DNA of 22,492 nucleotides from JANNAV01 sp031384695 (GTDB lineage Bacteria; Pseudomonadota; Alphaproteobacteria; Rhodobacterales; Rhodobacteraceae), in NCBI GenBank assembly GCA_031384695.1, contig JANNAV010000252.1:1-22492 (forward strand), in the 5' to 3' direction. A program made the translations under genes and the position numbers. Shown here piece by piece: positions 1 through 7,611 of the stretch (within the stretch, counting starts at the first letter, position 1; each line of letters starts with the position of its first letter). The notes under the pieces are model-generated. The model searched no databases, was not told the DNA's origin, and saw only the letters and a program-made list of their open reading frames with translations.

Positions 1-64
1 GCAAGGGATTGTCCGCAATCGGAACGGTTGGGCAAATTGGGGCGCGGCTGCCTGGGCGGGTGCG

Positions 65-92
65 GCCCAATTTGATTGAAATCAAATTGGGC
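65..92 (-). terminator. Perfect hairpin downstream of the inositol monophosphatase gene
   Basis: Two 12-base arms (GCCCAATTTGAT and its exact complement) enclose a 4-base loop. The hairpin starts 12 bases past the stop codon of the minus-strand phosphatase gene. No clear T-run follows on the minus strand, so it may act as a 3'-end stabiliser or weak terminator rather than a canonical intrinsic terminator. The core GATTGAAATCAAAT occurs again at 15864-15877, beside another minus-strand stop codon. Nothing else is recognisable in bases 1-64. Confidence 0.6.
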
Positions 93-103
93 AAGAAACA
101 GGG

Positions 104-889
104 TTAGCCTCGGATCGCTTTGCAGAGGGGATCGAACAGCGCCTGATTGCCGCAGATCACGGCACCCTTTTCAAGGATGTCGTCGCCCGGACGGATGGGT
201 TCCACCATGCCGCCCGCTTCGCGCACCAGCAAGATGCCCGCCGCGATATCCCATGCATTCAGTTCCCGCTCCCAATAGCCGTCGAACCGCCCGGCGGCGA
301 CATAGGCGAGGTCCAGCGATGCCGCCCCCCAGCGGCGCACGCCCGCACAGGCGGGCATCAGGCGGGCTAGGTCTTGCAAGGTGGCGGGCAGGGTTTTCTT
401 GGCCGCGTAAGGCACGCCGGTGGCGAAGACAGCCTCAGCCATCACCCGGCGGCCCGAGACGCGCAAGCGGCGTTCGTTCATCCAGGTGCCGGCACCTTTT
501 TCGGCCCAGAACATCTCGTCCTTGGCGGCATCGAACACCACGGCTGAGACGATCTCGCCTTTGTGTTCAAGCGCGATGGACACCGCCCAATGCGGAAGCC
601 CGTGCAGAAAATTCGTCGTGCCATCAAGCGGATCGACGATCCAGCGGCGGGTGGGGTCGGCGCCATCATCGGCACCGGTTTCCTCGCCCAGCCAGCCATA
701 GGTGGGCCGGGCCTCCATCAGATCCTGCTTGATCATCCGCTCGGCCTCGCGGTCGGCTTTGGTCACGAAATCGCCGGGGCCTTTGGACGAGACCTGCAGC
801 TGTTCGACCTCGCGGAAATCCTTGACCAGCGCGCGCCCGGCCTTGCGGGCGGCTTTGATCATGACGTTGAGGTTTGCGCTGCCTTGCAT
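104..889 (-). CDS. suhB: Inositol monophosphatase family protein (SuhB-like)
   Basis: A 261-residue Mg2+-dependent phosphatase of the IMPase/FIG superfamily, which hydrolyses inositol monophosphates or related sugar phosphates in the cytoplasm. Visible metal-site motifs are GEE (Glu69, Glu70), the signature WIVDPLDGTTN (Asp86, Asp89) and WDIAAG near residue 205. The start is placed at 889 because the protein then begins MQGSANLNVM, typical of alphaproteobacterial homologues, and GGAG lies 9 bases upstream. An ATG at 904 is in frame but has no ribosome site. The gene diverges from the RpiR-type regulator across about 150 bases and ends in a strong hairpin. The family call is firm. The substrate cannot be read from sequence, and the SuhB role in rRNA antitermination is known only for the E. 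coli protein. Confidence 0.9.
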   Translation of the reverse strand: MQGSANLNVMIKAARKAGRALVKDFREVEQLQVSSKGPGDFVTKADREAERMIKQDLMEARPTYGWLGEETGADDGADPTRRWIVDPLDGTTNFLHGLPHWAVSIALEHKGEIVSAVVFDAAKDEMFWAEKGAGTWMNERRLRVSGRRVMAEAVFATGVPYAAKKTLPATLQDLARLMPACAGVRRWGAASLDLAYVAAGRFDGYWERELNAWDIAAGILLVREAGGMVEPIRPGDDILEKGAVICGNQALFDPLCKAIRG

Positions 890-1041
890 GGCGGGTGGCT
901 CCATCGGTTCAAGGGGTGCGATCTACACGGGCCATGGACGGAAGGGAAGGGGTGGGGGCGCAACATCTGCGTTGCTGTTTTGCTGCAAAGGGCGGATGAT
1001 CGGCGGCAGTTAGCAACGGATGGTATTGAGGTGGGAACGAT

Positions 1042-1911
1042 TTGGATCAGTCGGTGACGTTGGACGAGGAATTGCGGGTGGCTTTGGCCAGCCTGACACG
1101 GGCCGAGCGGCAGTTGGCGACGCATATCCTGTCGCATTATCCGGTGGCGGCGCTGGGCTCGATCACGGTGCTGGCCAAGGCCGCACAGGTATCGACGCCG
1201 ACGGTGGTGCGGTTGGTGCAAAAGCTGGGTTACAAGGGCTATCCTGATTTTCAGGCGTCATTGCGGACCGAGTTGGAGGCGATGCTGCTGTCGCCTTTGG
1301 CCAAGCACGCGCGCTGGGCCGAAGGGGTGCCCGACACGCATATTCTGAACCGGTTTGCCGATGCGGTGGTGGGCAATCTGCAATCGACGCTGGGCCAGAT
1401 TGATCATGCCGAGTTTGACGCGGCGGTGGCGCTGTTGGCGGATGCGCGCCGCAGGGTGTTTGCGATGGGCGGGCGGATCACCCATGCGCTGGCCGATTAC
1501 TTTGCGTCGCATATGAAGGTGGTGCGGCCGGAGGTAACGCTGTTCTCGAACAGCTCGTCCACCTGGCCACCGGCGCTGCTGGATATGGCACCGGGCGATG
1601 TGCTGCTGATCTTTGATATCCGGCGTTATGAGAACGCGGTGTTGCAGGTGGCCGAGATGGCGCGCGAACAGGGTGCCGAGATCATTCTGATCACCGACCG
1701 CTGGGTGTCACCGGCGGCGGCGCATGCGCGGCATGTGCTGTGCTGTCATATCGAGGCCCCCTCGGCCTGGGATTCCAACGTGACGCTGCTGGTGTTGGTG
1801 GAGACGTTGCTGGCGGCAGTGCAGGACATGACATGGGGGGTCACAGAGGCGCGTATGCAGCGGCTGGAAGAGCTGTACACGCGGACGCGGCTGTTCCGGC
1901 GGACGCGGTAG
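1042..1911 (+). CDS. MurR/RpiR family transcriptional regulator (HTH + SIS domain)
   Basis: A 289-residue cytoplasmic regulator with the two-domain layout of the RpiR/MurR family. Residues 1-80 form the winged HTH (recognition-helix region STPTVVRLVQKLGYKGY). Residues about 125-255 form a SIS domain, the fold that binds phosphosugars in characterised relatives. The start is a TTG at 1042 preceded by GAGGTGG at 1029-1035; an in-frame GTG lies at 1054. It diverges from the phosphatase gene and converges on the reductase gene, their stop codons being about 50 bases apart. Neither neighbour shows what it controls: an IMPase-type sugar phosphatase next door would fit a phosphosugar effector, but that is inference. 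The stop codon lies in the first unit of a small 14-bp tandem repeat. Confidence 0.88.
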   Translation: MDQSVTLDEELRVALASLTRAERQLATHILSHYPVAALGSITVLAKAAQVSTPTVVRLVQKLGYKGYPDFQASLRTELEAMLLSPLAKHARWAEGVPDTHILNRFADAVVGNLQSTLGQIDHAEFDAAVALLADARRRVFAMGGRITHALADYFASHMKVVRPEVTLFSNSSSTWPPALLDMAPGDVLLIFDIRRYENAVLQVAEMAREQGAEIILITDRWVSPAAAHARHVLCCHIEAPSAWDSNVTLLVLVETLLAAVQDMTWGVTEARMQRLEELYTRTRLFRRTR

Positions 1912-1948
1912 CGTTCGCGCGGCAAGTTTCGCAAGGCAAGTTTCGCGC
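1907..1948 (+). repeat. 14-bp imperfect tandem repeat at the 3' end of the RpiR-type gene
   Basis: Two clear units, GGCAAGTTTCGCAA and GGCAAGTTTCGCGC (1921-1948), follow a degenerate unit at 1907-1920 that matches 10 of 14 bases and contains the regulator's TAG stop codon. The array fills most of the gap between the two convergent stop codons. Confidence 0.6.
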
Positions 1949-1963
1949 GGCAGGCGTCGTCTG

Positions 1964-2902
1964 TCAGTAACCGCGGGTGCGATCCACCAGATGCAGCAGG
2001 GGCTGGCCTGCTTCGCTGCGGGCGATGTTTTCGGCGATGACGCGGGCCGAGGTATCGGGCCTTGTGTCGGCGGCGATATGGGGGGTGACGGTGATGGCGG
2101 GATGCGCCCAGAAGGGGTGGCCGGAGGGCAGGGGTTCGACGCGGAACACATCGAGGGTGGCGTGCGCGAGGTGGCCCCTGTCCAGTGCGGCCAGCAGGGC
2201 CGCGTCGTCGATCAAAGCGCCGCGTCCGGGGTTCAGGATGACGGCACCGGGCTTGATCATGGCGATGCGGGCGGCATCGAGCAGGTTTTCGGTTCCGGGC
2301 GTTTTGGGCAGCAGGGTGACGATGATATCGGCGGTGCCGAGGGCCCGTTGCAGACCATCGGGGCCGTGCAGGCAGGTCAGGCCCGCTAGGTGTTTGGGGC
2401 TGCGGCTCCAGCCGGTGACGTTGAAGTTGAGGGCGATGAGAGCGCGGGCGGCAGCCTCGCCCAAGGCACCCATGCCCAGCATTGCCACATGACGGTCGAT
2501 GGCGAGGGGGGGGCAGGTGGGATCCCACATGCGCGCGGGGTTATGGGTATAACGGTCCAGCCGCAGATGGTGGCGCAAGGTGTGGCCCACCACCCATTCG
2601 ACCATGCCCATCGTGAGGGCAGGATCAACCATCCGGCACAGGGGCTGGGTGAGGCTGGTGTTGCCGACGATCCGCTCTACCCCGGCCCAGAGGCTGAGCA
2701 CGGCTTTGCAGCGGGTATAGGGGGTGAAATCCTGCAGGGTGCTGCTGGGGGCGTAGATGATGTAATCAACAAGTGCGGCATTGGCGGTTTGCACCAGATG
2801 CGCCTGCACCCCCGCCTCGACCAAAGCCGCAAGCAGGGGGGCGCGGTAGCGGTTCCAGTTTTCCGGCCCGGCGGCCATCAGCACGGTGATCTCGGGGGTC
2901 AT
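1964..2902 (-). CDS. ghrA: GhrA-like glyoxylate/hydroxypyruvate reductase (D-2-hydroxyacid dehydrogenase)
   Basis: A 312-residue NAD(P)H-dependent D-2-hydroxyacid dehydrogenase, closest in motif layout to GhrA, which reduces glyoxylate to glycolate and hydroxypyruvate to glycerate. The Rossmann loop is GMGALG (about residues 143-148). The three catalytic residues are visible in order: Arg in LNPGRGALID, Glu in DVFRVEPLP and His in TPHIAA. The length matches the family. It lies on the same strand as, and 83 bases downstream of, rodA, with the rodA 3'-end repeat array in between; an AAGG stands about 8 bases before the ATG. It may be co-transcribed with the mre cluster, although its metabolic role is unrelated. 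Substrate assignment is by family only. Confidence 0.88.
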   Translation of the reverse strand: MTPEITVLMAAGPENWNRYRAPLLAALVEAGVQAHLVQTANAALVDYIIYAPSSTLQDFTPYTRCKAVLSLWAGVERIVGNTSLTQPLCRMVDPALTMGMVEWVVGHTLRHHLRLDRYTHNPARMWDPTCPPLAIDRHVAMLGMGALGEAAARALIALNFNVTGWSRSPKHLAGLTCLHGPDGLQRALGTADIIVTLLPKTPGTENLLDAARIAMIKPGAVILNPGRGALIDDAALLAALDRGHLAHATLDVFRVEPLPSGHPFWAHPAITVTPHIAADTRPDTSARVIAENIARSEAGQPLLHLVDRTRGY

Positions 2903-2913
2903 GGCTTTGCCTT

Positions 2914-3003
2914 TTATCGGGGCCAGTAGACTTATCGGGGCCAGTAGACTTATCGGGGCCAGTAGACTTATCGGGGCCAGTAGAGTTATCGGGGCCGGTG
3001 GAC
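2914..3003 (-). repeat. Five tandem 18-bp units derived from the rodA 3' end
   Basis: Five back-to-back units of TTATCGGGGCCAGTAGAC (plus-strand reading) begin at 2914, 2932, 2950, 2968 and 2986. The unit at 2986-3003 is the genuine end of rodA, including its TAA stop, and differs at two positions. The next unit differs at one position, and the three furthest from rodA are identical. Since 18 is a multiple of three, each unit carries a TAA in the rodA frame. The array occupies most of the 83-base gap to the reductase gene. Confidence 0.95.
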
Positions 3004-4125
3004 GATGGCGCTTTGCACCAGACCGAAGGCCAGCAGGATCACCAGCGTGGCCGATCCGCCGTAAGAGAGCAAGGGCAGAGGCACGCCGACCACCGGGGCC
3101 ATGCCCATCACCATCGACAGGTTGACGGCGATATAGAGAAAGAAGTTCGCCGCGACGCCGATGATCAGCAGTTGCGAGAAGCGGTCTTTGTTTTGCATGG
3201 CGGCGATCATGCAGAACACCAGTACCAGCGCGTAAAGCGCCAGCAGCGAGAAGGCGCCGAGAAAGCCGAACTCTTCACCCAGCGTGGTGAAGATGAAATC
3301 GGTGTGCTTTTCGGGCAGGAAATTCAGGCGGCTCTGGGTGCCTTGCATGAAGCCCTTTCCCGCCCAACCACCTGAACCCAAAGCAATTTTTGCTTGAATG
3401 ATGTTGTAACCCGCCCCGAGCGGATCGGCTGCGGGATCAAGGAAGGTGTCGATCCGGCGGTACTGGTAATCGTGCAGCAACTGCCAGGGCGTGCCTTTGG
3501 ACAGCATGATACTGGCCACCACGCCGCCGACTAGGGCCGCCACCCCGGCGAAGTACCACAGGCTGACGCCGGCTGCGAACATCACTGCGGCACCGGCCGC
3601 GATCAGCATCACCGAGGTGCCGAGGTTGGGCTGCATCAGCACCAGCACCGTGGGGGCCATGATCAGCAGCACCGGGATCAATACCCAGAGCGGCCGCGAG
3701 ATGCGCTTGTCATCCAGCCAGTCGTAATAGGTGGCCAGCATCATCACCAGCGTGACTTTCATCAGTTCGGACGGTTGCAGGCGCATGAAGCCAAGGTCGA
3801 TCCAGCGTTGCGCGCCCATGCCGACGACGCCGAAGAACTCCACGATCAGCAGCAGGATCATGGCGATGACATAGGCCAGCCCCGACATGTTGCGCCAGAA
3901 CCAGATCGGCGTGAAGGCGACGATGAACATGATGGTCAGGCCAAGGCCGAAACGCTGCATCTGCGGTTTGGCCCAGGTTTCGATGTTGCCACCCGCGATG
4001 GAATAAAGCATCAGCCAGCCGAAGGCCGCCACCGCCGTCAGCAGCAGGATCAGCGCCCAGTTGAGGTGGAACACCTTGGCAAAGCCTGCGGGCACGGTTT
4101 TGAGGCGGTATTCGAGAAAGCTCAT
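2986..4125 (-). CDS. rodA: RodA, SEDS-family peptidoglycan glycosyltransferase of the elongasome
   Basis: A 379-residue polytopic inner-membrane protein with about ten hydrophobic segments. SEDS glycosyltransferases polymerise lipid II into glycan strands in complex with a class B PBP, here PBP2 from the gene immediately upstream. Diagnostic motifs include QPSELMK, the segment LPEKHTDFIF with the catalytic-site Asp, TLGEEFGFLG and VGVPLPLLSYGGSA. The length is normal. AAGGGG lies 6-9 bases before the ATG. It is the fifth gene of the mreB-mreC-mreD-mrdA-rodA run, 44 bases after the mrdA stop, a gap that contains copies of the mrdA end. Its own last 18 bases are tandemly copied downstream. Confidence 0.97.
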   Translation of the reverse strand: MSFLEYRLKTVPAGFAKVFHLNWALILLLTAVAAFGWLMLYSIAGGNIETWAKPQMQRFGLGLTIMFIVAFTPIWFWRNMSGLAYVIAMILLLIVEFFGVVGMGAQRWIDLGFMRLQPSELMKVTLVMMLATYYDWLDDKRISRPLWVLIPVLLIMAPTVLVLMQPNLGTSVMLIAAGAAVMFAAGVSLWYFAGVAALVGGVVASIMLSKGTPWQLLHDYQYRRIDTFLDPAADPLGAGYNIIQAKIALGSGGWAGKGFMQGTQSRLNFLPEKHTDFIFTTLGEEFGFLGAFSLLALYALVLVFCMIAAMQNKDRFSQLLIIGVAANFFLYIAVNLSMVMGMAPVVGVPLPLLSYGGSATLVILLAFGLVQSAIVHRPR

Positions 4126-4137
4126 GCTGGCCCCTTT

Positions 4138-4185
4138 TCAGGCTTTGATGCTGTCAGGCTTTGATGCTGTCAGGCTTTACTGCTG
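4138..4185 (-). repeat. Three tandem 16-bp units derived from the mrdA 3' end
   Basis: Units at 4138-4153 and 4154-4169 are identical (TCAGGCTTTGATGCTG, plus-strand reading). The unit at 4170-4185 is the real end of mrdA, including its TGA, and differs at two positions. The copies fill most of the mrdA-rodA gap, ending just before the rodA ribosome-binding site. Confidence 0.93.
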
Positions 4186-6113
4186 TTGGGGGAGGTGCCG
4201 TCGGGGAGGCGCAGTTTCAGCTCCTTCAGAAGGGTCTCCATCCGGCCGCGCTGATCGGCGGGATAAGCGGTGATGGGGGGCATTTCGCCGTAAAGTGCGC
4301 GCAAAAGCGCGTCTCGCGCGATGGGGGCGGCTACGGTCGAGCCGCCGCCGCCATGCTCGACCACCACGCAGACCGCATAGCGCGGCGCATCAAACGGCGC
4401 GTAACAGACAAAGAGCGCGTGGTCGCGGCGGGCCCATGGCAGGTTGTCGTTCTTGATGACGCCTGAGGCGCGTTCAGCGGCCGAGATGTTGCGCACCTGA
4501 CTGGTGCCGGTTTTGCCCGCCATCAGCATCGTCTCGTCGGCGATGCGCGAGGACCGCGCCGTGCCGTTGCCGGCATTGCTGACCGCATACATGCCGTTCT
4601 GCACGGCGCGCAGCTGGGCGGTGTCGATGCCGAGGGGTTCGGCCTGGGCCACCGCCACTTCCTGACCGTTGATCATGCGCACGAGACGGGGTTTGACGGC
4701 ACGCCCGGTGGCCACACGGGCGGCCATCACTGCCAGTTGCAAGGGCGTGGTCAGCACATAGCCCTGACCGATCGAGGCGTTGATGGTATCGCCGATCCGC
4801 CATTCCTGTTTGTAGCTTTCCTGTTTCCACGCCTTGTCGGGCATGGTACCCGCCGCCACCGCCGACATCGGCAGATCGGGACGCTCGCCCAGACCAAAGC
4901 GGCGGCCCATGGCGGCGATGGCATCAATGCCCACCTTCTGCGAGACATCATAGTAGAACACATCGCAGCTTTCGGCGAGCGAGCGTTGCAGATCGACCCG
5001 GCCATGGCCGCCCTTTTTCCAGCAACTGAACTTGCGGCTGCCGACCTCGAGATAGCCGGGACAACTGACCGAGTATTCCGGCGTGATGACGCCCGCATCA
5101 AGGGCGGCAAGGGCGGTCATCATCTTGAAGGTAGAGCCGGGTGGATAAGCGCCTTGCACAGTTTTGTTGGCAAGCGGGCGATGATCGTCTTCGAGGAGCG
5201 CCGAATAGTCGGTCTGGCTGATGCCGCGCACGAACAGGTTGGGATTGAACGAGGGCGAGGACACCACCGCGATCAGATCACCGTTTGTCACGTCGATCAC
5301 CACGCAGGCGGCACTTTCCTCACCCAGACGGGCCTGCACGAAATTCTGGATATCGGCGTCGATGGTCAGGCGGATATCAGCGCCGGGATCGCCTTCAATG
5401 CGGTCCAGATCGCGCATCACCCGGCCCGCGGCGTTCACCTCGATGCGCTTGGAGCCCGCAAGGCCGCGCAGATCGGGTTCCAGCCACTTTTCCACCCCGA
5501 TCTTGCCGATCTGGAACTTGGGGATGCGCAGCAGCGGATCGGGGTTGTCGATGCCTTCAAGGTCTTTCTCGCTGACAGGGCCGACATAGCCCACCACATG
5601 GGCAAAATCCACATCGCGCGGGTAGATGCGCGACAGGCCCACTTCGGGGGTAACACCGGGCAGGGCGGGGCCGTTGACGGCGACGCTGGAAAAGGTTTGC
5701 CAATCGAGGCGGTCGGCCACAGTGATGGGCAGGAAGGCGGAACTGTCTTGCAGCTCTTTCAAGGTGTCGGCCATATCGGCGGCGGTCATCGGGATGATGT
5801 GGCTGAGGCGGTTCAGCACGGCCTGCACATCGCCCGCATTCTCGCGCGTGATCACCACGCGGTAATTCTGTTCGTTGCCCGCGATCAGCTTGCCGTTGCG
5901 ATCCTGAATAAGGCCGCGACCGGGGGGGATCAGGCGGATGCTGACGCGGTTTTCCTCGGCCAGCAGGCGGAACTGGTCGGCTTGTTCCACCGCCAGATAG
6001 CGCATCCGCCCGCCCAAGGCCGCGACCATGGCCGCCATGCAGCCGCCCATGAACAGCGCCCGCCGGGTGACGCTTTTGGCGGTGGCGTCAATATCGCGCG
6101 GGGTTCGCCTCAT
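4170..6113 (-). CDS. mrdA: Penicillin-binding protein 2 (MrdA), elongasome transpeptidase
   Basis: A 647-residue class B PBP that cross-links new peptidoglycan with RodA during lateral-wall growth. It has a short cytoplasmic N terminus, one membrane anchor (about residues 19-36), the PBP dimerisation (pedestal) domain, and a transpeptidase domain with all three active-site motifs: STFK with the nucleophile Ser327, SCD in the SxN position, and KTGTSQ starting at Lys534. The start is set at 6113 (MRRTPRD). GAGG lies about 8 bases upstream and overlaps the mreD stop region, whereas an upstream in-frame ATG at 6149 would add 12 residues inside mreD. The mreD stop and this start are 10 bases apart, suggesting translational coupling. 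The last 16 bases of the gene are duplicated twice downstream. Confidence 0.97.
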   Translation of the reverse strand: MRRTPRDIDATAKSVTRRALFMGGCMAAMVAALGGRMRYLAVEQADQFRLLAEENRVSIRLIPPGRGLIQDRNGKLIAGNEQNYRVVITRENAGDVQAVLNRLSHIIPMTAADMADTLKELQDSSAFLPITVADRLDWQTFSSVAVNGPALPGVTPEVGLSRIYPRDVDFAHVVGYVGPVSEKDLEGIDNPDPLLRIPKFQIGKIGVEKWLEPDLRGLAGSKRIEVNAAGRVMRDLDRIEGDPGADIRLTIDADIQNFVQARLGEESAACVVIDVTNGDLIAVVSSPSFNPNLFVRGISQTDYSALLEDDHRPLANKTVQGAYPPGSTFKMMTALAALDAGVITPEYSVSCPGYLEVGSRKFSCWKKGGHGRVDLQRSLAESCDVFYYDVSQKVGIDAIAAMGRRFGLGERPDLPMSAVAAGTMPDKAWKQESYKQEWRIGDTINASIGQGYVLTTPLQLAVMAARVATGRAVKPRLVRMINGQEVAVAQAEPLGIDTAQLRAVQNGMYAVSNAGNGTARSSRIADETMLMAGKTGTSQVRNISAAERASGVIKNDNLPWARRDHALFVCYAPFDAPRYAVCVVVEHGGGGSTVAAPIARDALLRALYGEMPPITAYPADQRGRMETLLKELKLRLPDGTSPNSSKA

Positions 6114-6123
6114 CGCTGCCGCC

Positions 6124-6663
6124 TCACATCCGCCGGCCTTGGGCATCAACCTGCCCCATCGCCGGTTTATAGAGATCGAGCACGAAGCGCGAAAGGGCGA
6201 CCACCACAGGATAACACAGGATTGACCAGATCACCTGCACCAGTGCAAAGCCGAACCCCGGTTGCGGCAACAGCATCAGTGCGAAGGCGAGGCGGTAGGC
6301 CACCAGCAAGGCAAGCATCAGACCCGCGACCAGTATCCACTCGATGCCAAAGTTCAATTCGCGCGTCAGGGCGGCGCGGCTGCGGATGAACTCGGACCCC
6401 AGCACCACGAGGGCGGTCCAGAGGCCCGGCGGGCGCATCAGCAGCATGTCTTCCAGCAAGACCACGCCCGCGATCAGCAGAACCGGCAGGTAATCGGGGC
6501 GGCGCATTGTCCATGCGAAGGTGAGGCAGAGCAAAATATCGGGGCCGGGCAGGGCACCCGGGGCGTGCGGCAGGGGCAGCAGGCGCCAGAACATCAGAAC
6601 AAGGGCCAGACCTGCGAACAGGGCGCGGTGCATCCAGATGGAGCGGTTGAAACCGTCAGCCAT
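6124..6663 (-). CDS. mreD: Rod shape-determining membrane protein MreD
   Basis: A 179-residue integral inner-membrane protein with about five hydrophobic segments, the usual size and hydrophobicity of MreD, which joins MreC and RodA/PBP2 in the elongasome. Sequence conservation in this family is low, so the call leans on position between mreC and mrdA. The ATG at 6663 overlaps the mreC stop codon by 8 bases. A GTG at 6681 would extend the protein by six residues into mreC but has no ribosome site. The first hydrophobic segment (HRALFAGLALVLMFWRLLPL) begins near residue 12. Confidence 0.9.
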   Translation of the reverse strand: MADGFNRSIWMHRALFAGLALVLMFWRLLPLPHAPGALPGPDILLCLTFAWTMRRPDYLPVLLIAGVVLLEDMLLMRPPGLWTALVVLGSEFIRSRAALTRELNFGIEWILVAGLMLALLVAYRLAFALMLLPQPGFGFALVQVIWSILCYPVVVALSRFVLDLYKPAMGQVDAQGRRM

Positions 6664-7576
6664 TGCTGCCTGCCCCTTCACCGGTTTCGGCGGGCGGGGC
6701 GGGCGGGCCCTGCACCGGCGGCAAGGCGATCAGCGCGCCCGGATCGGTGATCGGTTCCAGCCTGTGGCTGCGCAGCACGCGCAGAAATTCCAGCCGTTGA
6801 TAATCGGCAGACAGGGCGACGCGCAGGCGTTTGTCGCTGCCCAGCACCACCTGGCCTATCAGCAAACCGGCGGGAAACACCCCGCCATCGCCGGAACTGA
6901 CCACGCGGTCACCGGGGCGGACCTCATCAGATTTCTCAAGAAAATCGAGCGGCGGCAGGGTGGAGTTGTCGCCCGACAGGATGGCCTTCTGGCCCGAGGG
7001 CTGCGCCTCAACCGGCACGCGGCTATTGCTGTCGGTGAGCAGGATGACGCGGCTCGTGCGCGCGCCCACGCCCGAGATGCGCCCGACAAGGCCGATGCCG
7101 TCCATGGTGGCCCAGCCGTCCATGATGCCGTCGCGCGCGCCGACGTTCAGCAGCACCGATTGGCGGAACAGCGAGCCGCTGTCGGCCAGCACCACGCCGG
7201 TGACATGGGTGAGCAAGGGATCCAGCCGCACCTGATTGAGATCGAGCAGGCGGGCGTTTTTCTGCTCCAGTTGCAGGGCCGCCTCTTTCCACGCCTTCAT
7301 CTGGCGCAATTCCTCGCGCAGTTGCTGGTTCTGTTCGAACAGGCGGTTGTAGGATTGAAAATCATCGACGATGCCAGCGCCCCAGGTGATGGGGGCCATC
7401 GCCCAACTGAACGAGGGCACGAACCGATCAATCAAAGCGGTACGAAAGCGTTCCACCCTTGGGCTGTCGATGCGCCACAGGCCAAAGAGAGCAAGCAGCA
7501 GCAGCACCAGCAGCCCCACCAGAACGCGGCGCAGGGGGCGGGAAAACTCGTCAGGATCATTGCCAAATCTTGCCAT
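6656..7576 (-). CDS. mreC: Rod shape-determining protein MreC
   Basis: A 306-residue bitopic periplasmic scaffold protein of the elongasome. A cytoplasmic stub (residues 1-17) is followed by a transmembrane helix of about 18-34. A charged, Gln- and Glu-rich coiled coil spans about 72-110, ahead of the beta-rich MreC core (VTGVVLADSGSLFRQSVLLN, GLVGRISGVG). The C-terminal tail is rich in Pro, Ala and Gly, probably disordered and typical of alphaproteobacterial versions. It starts 35 bases after the mreB stop and overlaps mreD by 8 bases, consistent with one operon. Confidence 0.95.
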   Translation of the reverse strand: MARFGNDPDEFSRPLRRVLVGLLVLLLLALFGLWRIDSPRVERFRTALIDRFVPSFSWAMAPITWGAGIVDDFQSYNRLFEQNQQLREELRQMKAWKEAALQLEQKNARLLDLNQVRLDPLLTHVTGVVLADSGSLFRQSVLLNVGARDGIMDGWATMDGIGLVGRISGVGARTSRVILLTDSNSRVPVEAQPSGQKAILSGDNSTLPPLDFLEKSDEVRPGDRVVSSGDGGVFPAGLLIGQVVLGSDKRLRVALSADYQRLEFLRVLRSHRLEPITDPGALIALPPVQGPPAPPAETGEGAGSNG

Positions 7577-7611
7577 CGGCGCGCTTTTTCTGGAGGCGGC
7601 TGAACCGGGGA

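Noticed and set aside
4737..6389. A 550-codon plus-strand open frame opposite mrdA and mreD
   Set aside because: It spans two well-supported genes on the other strand and reads as biased shadow sequence without any motif.
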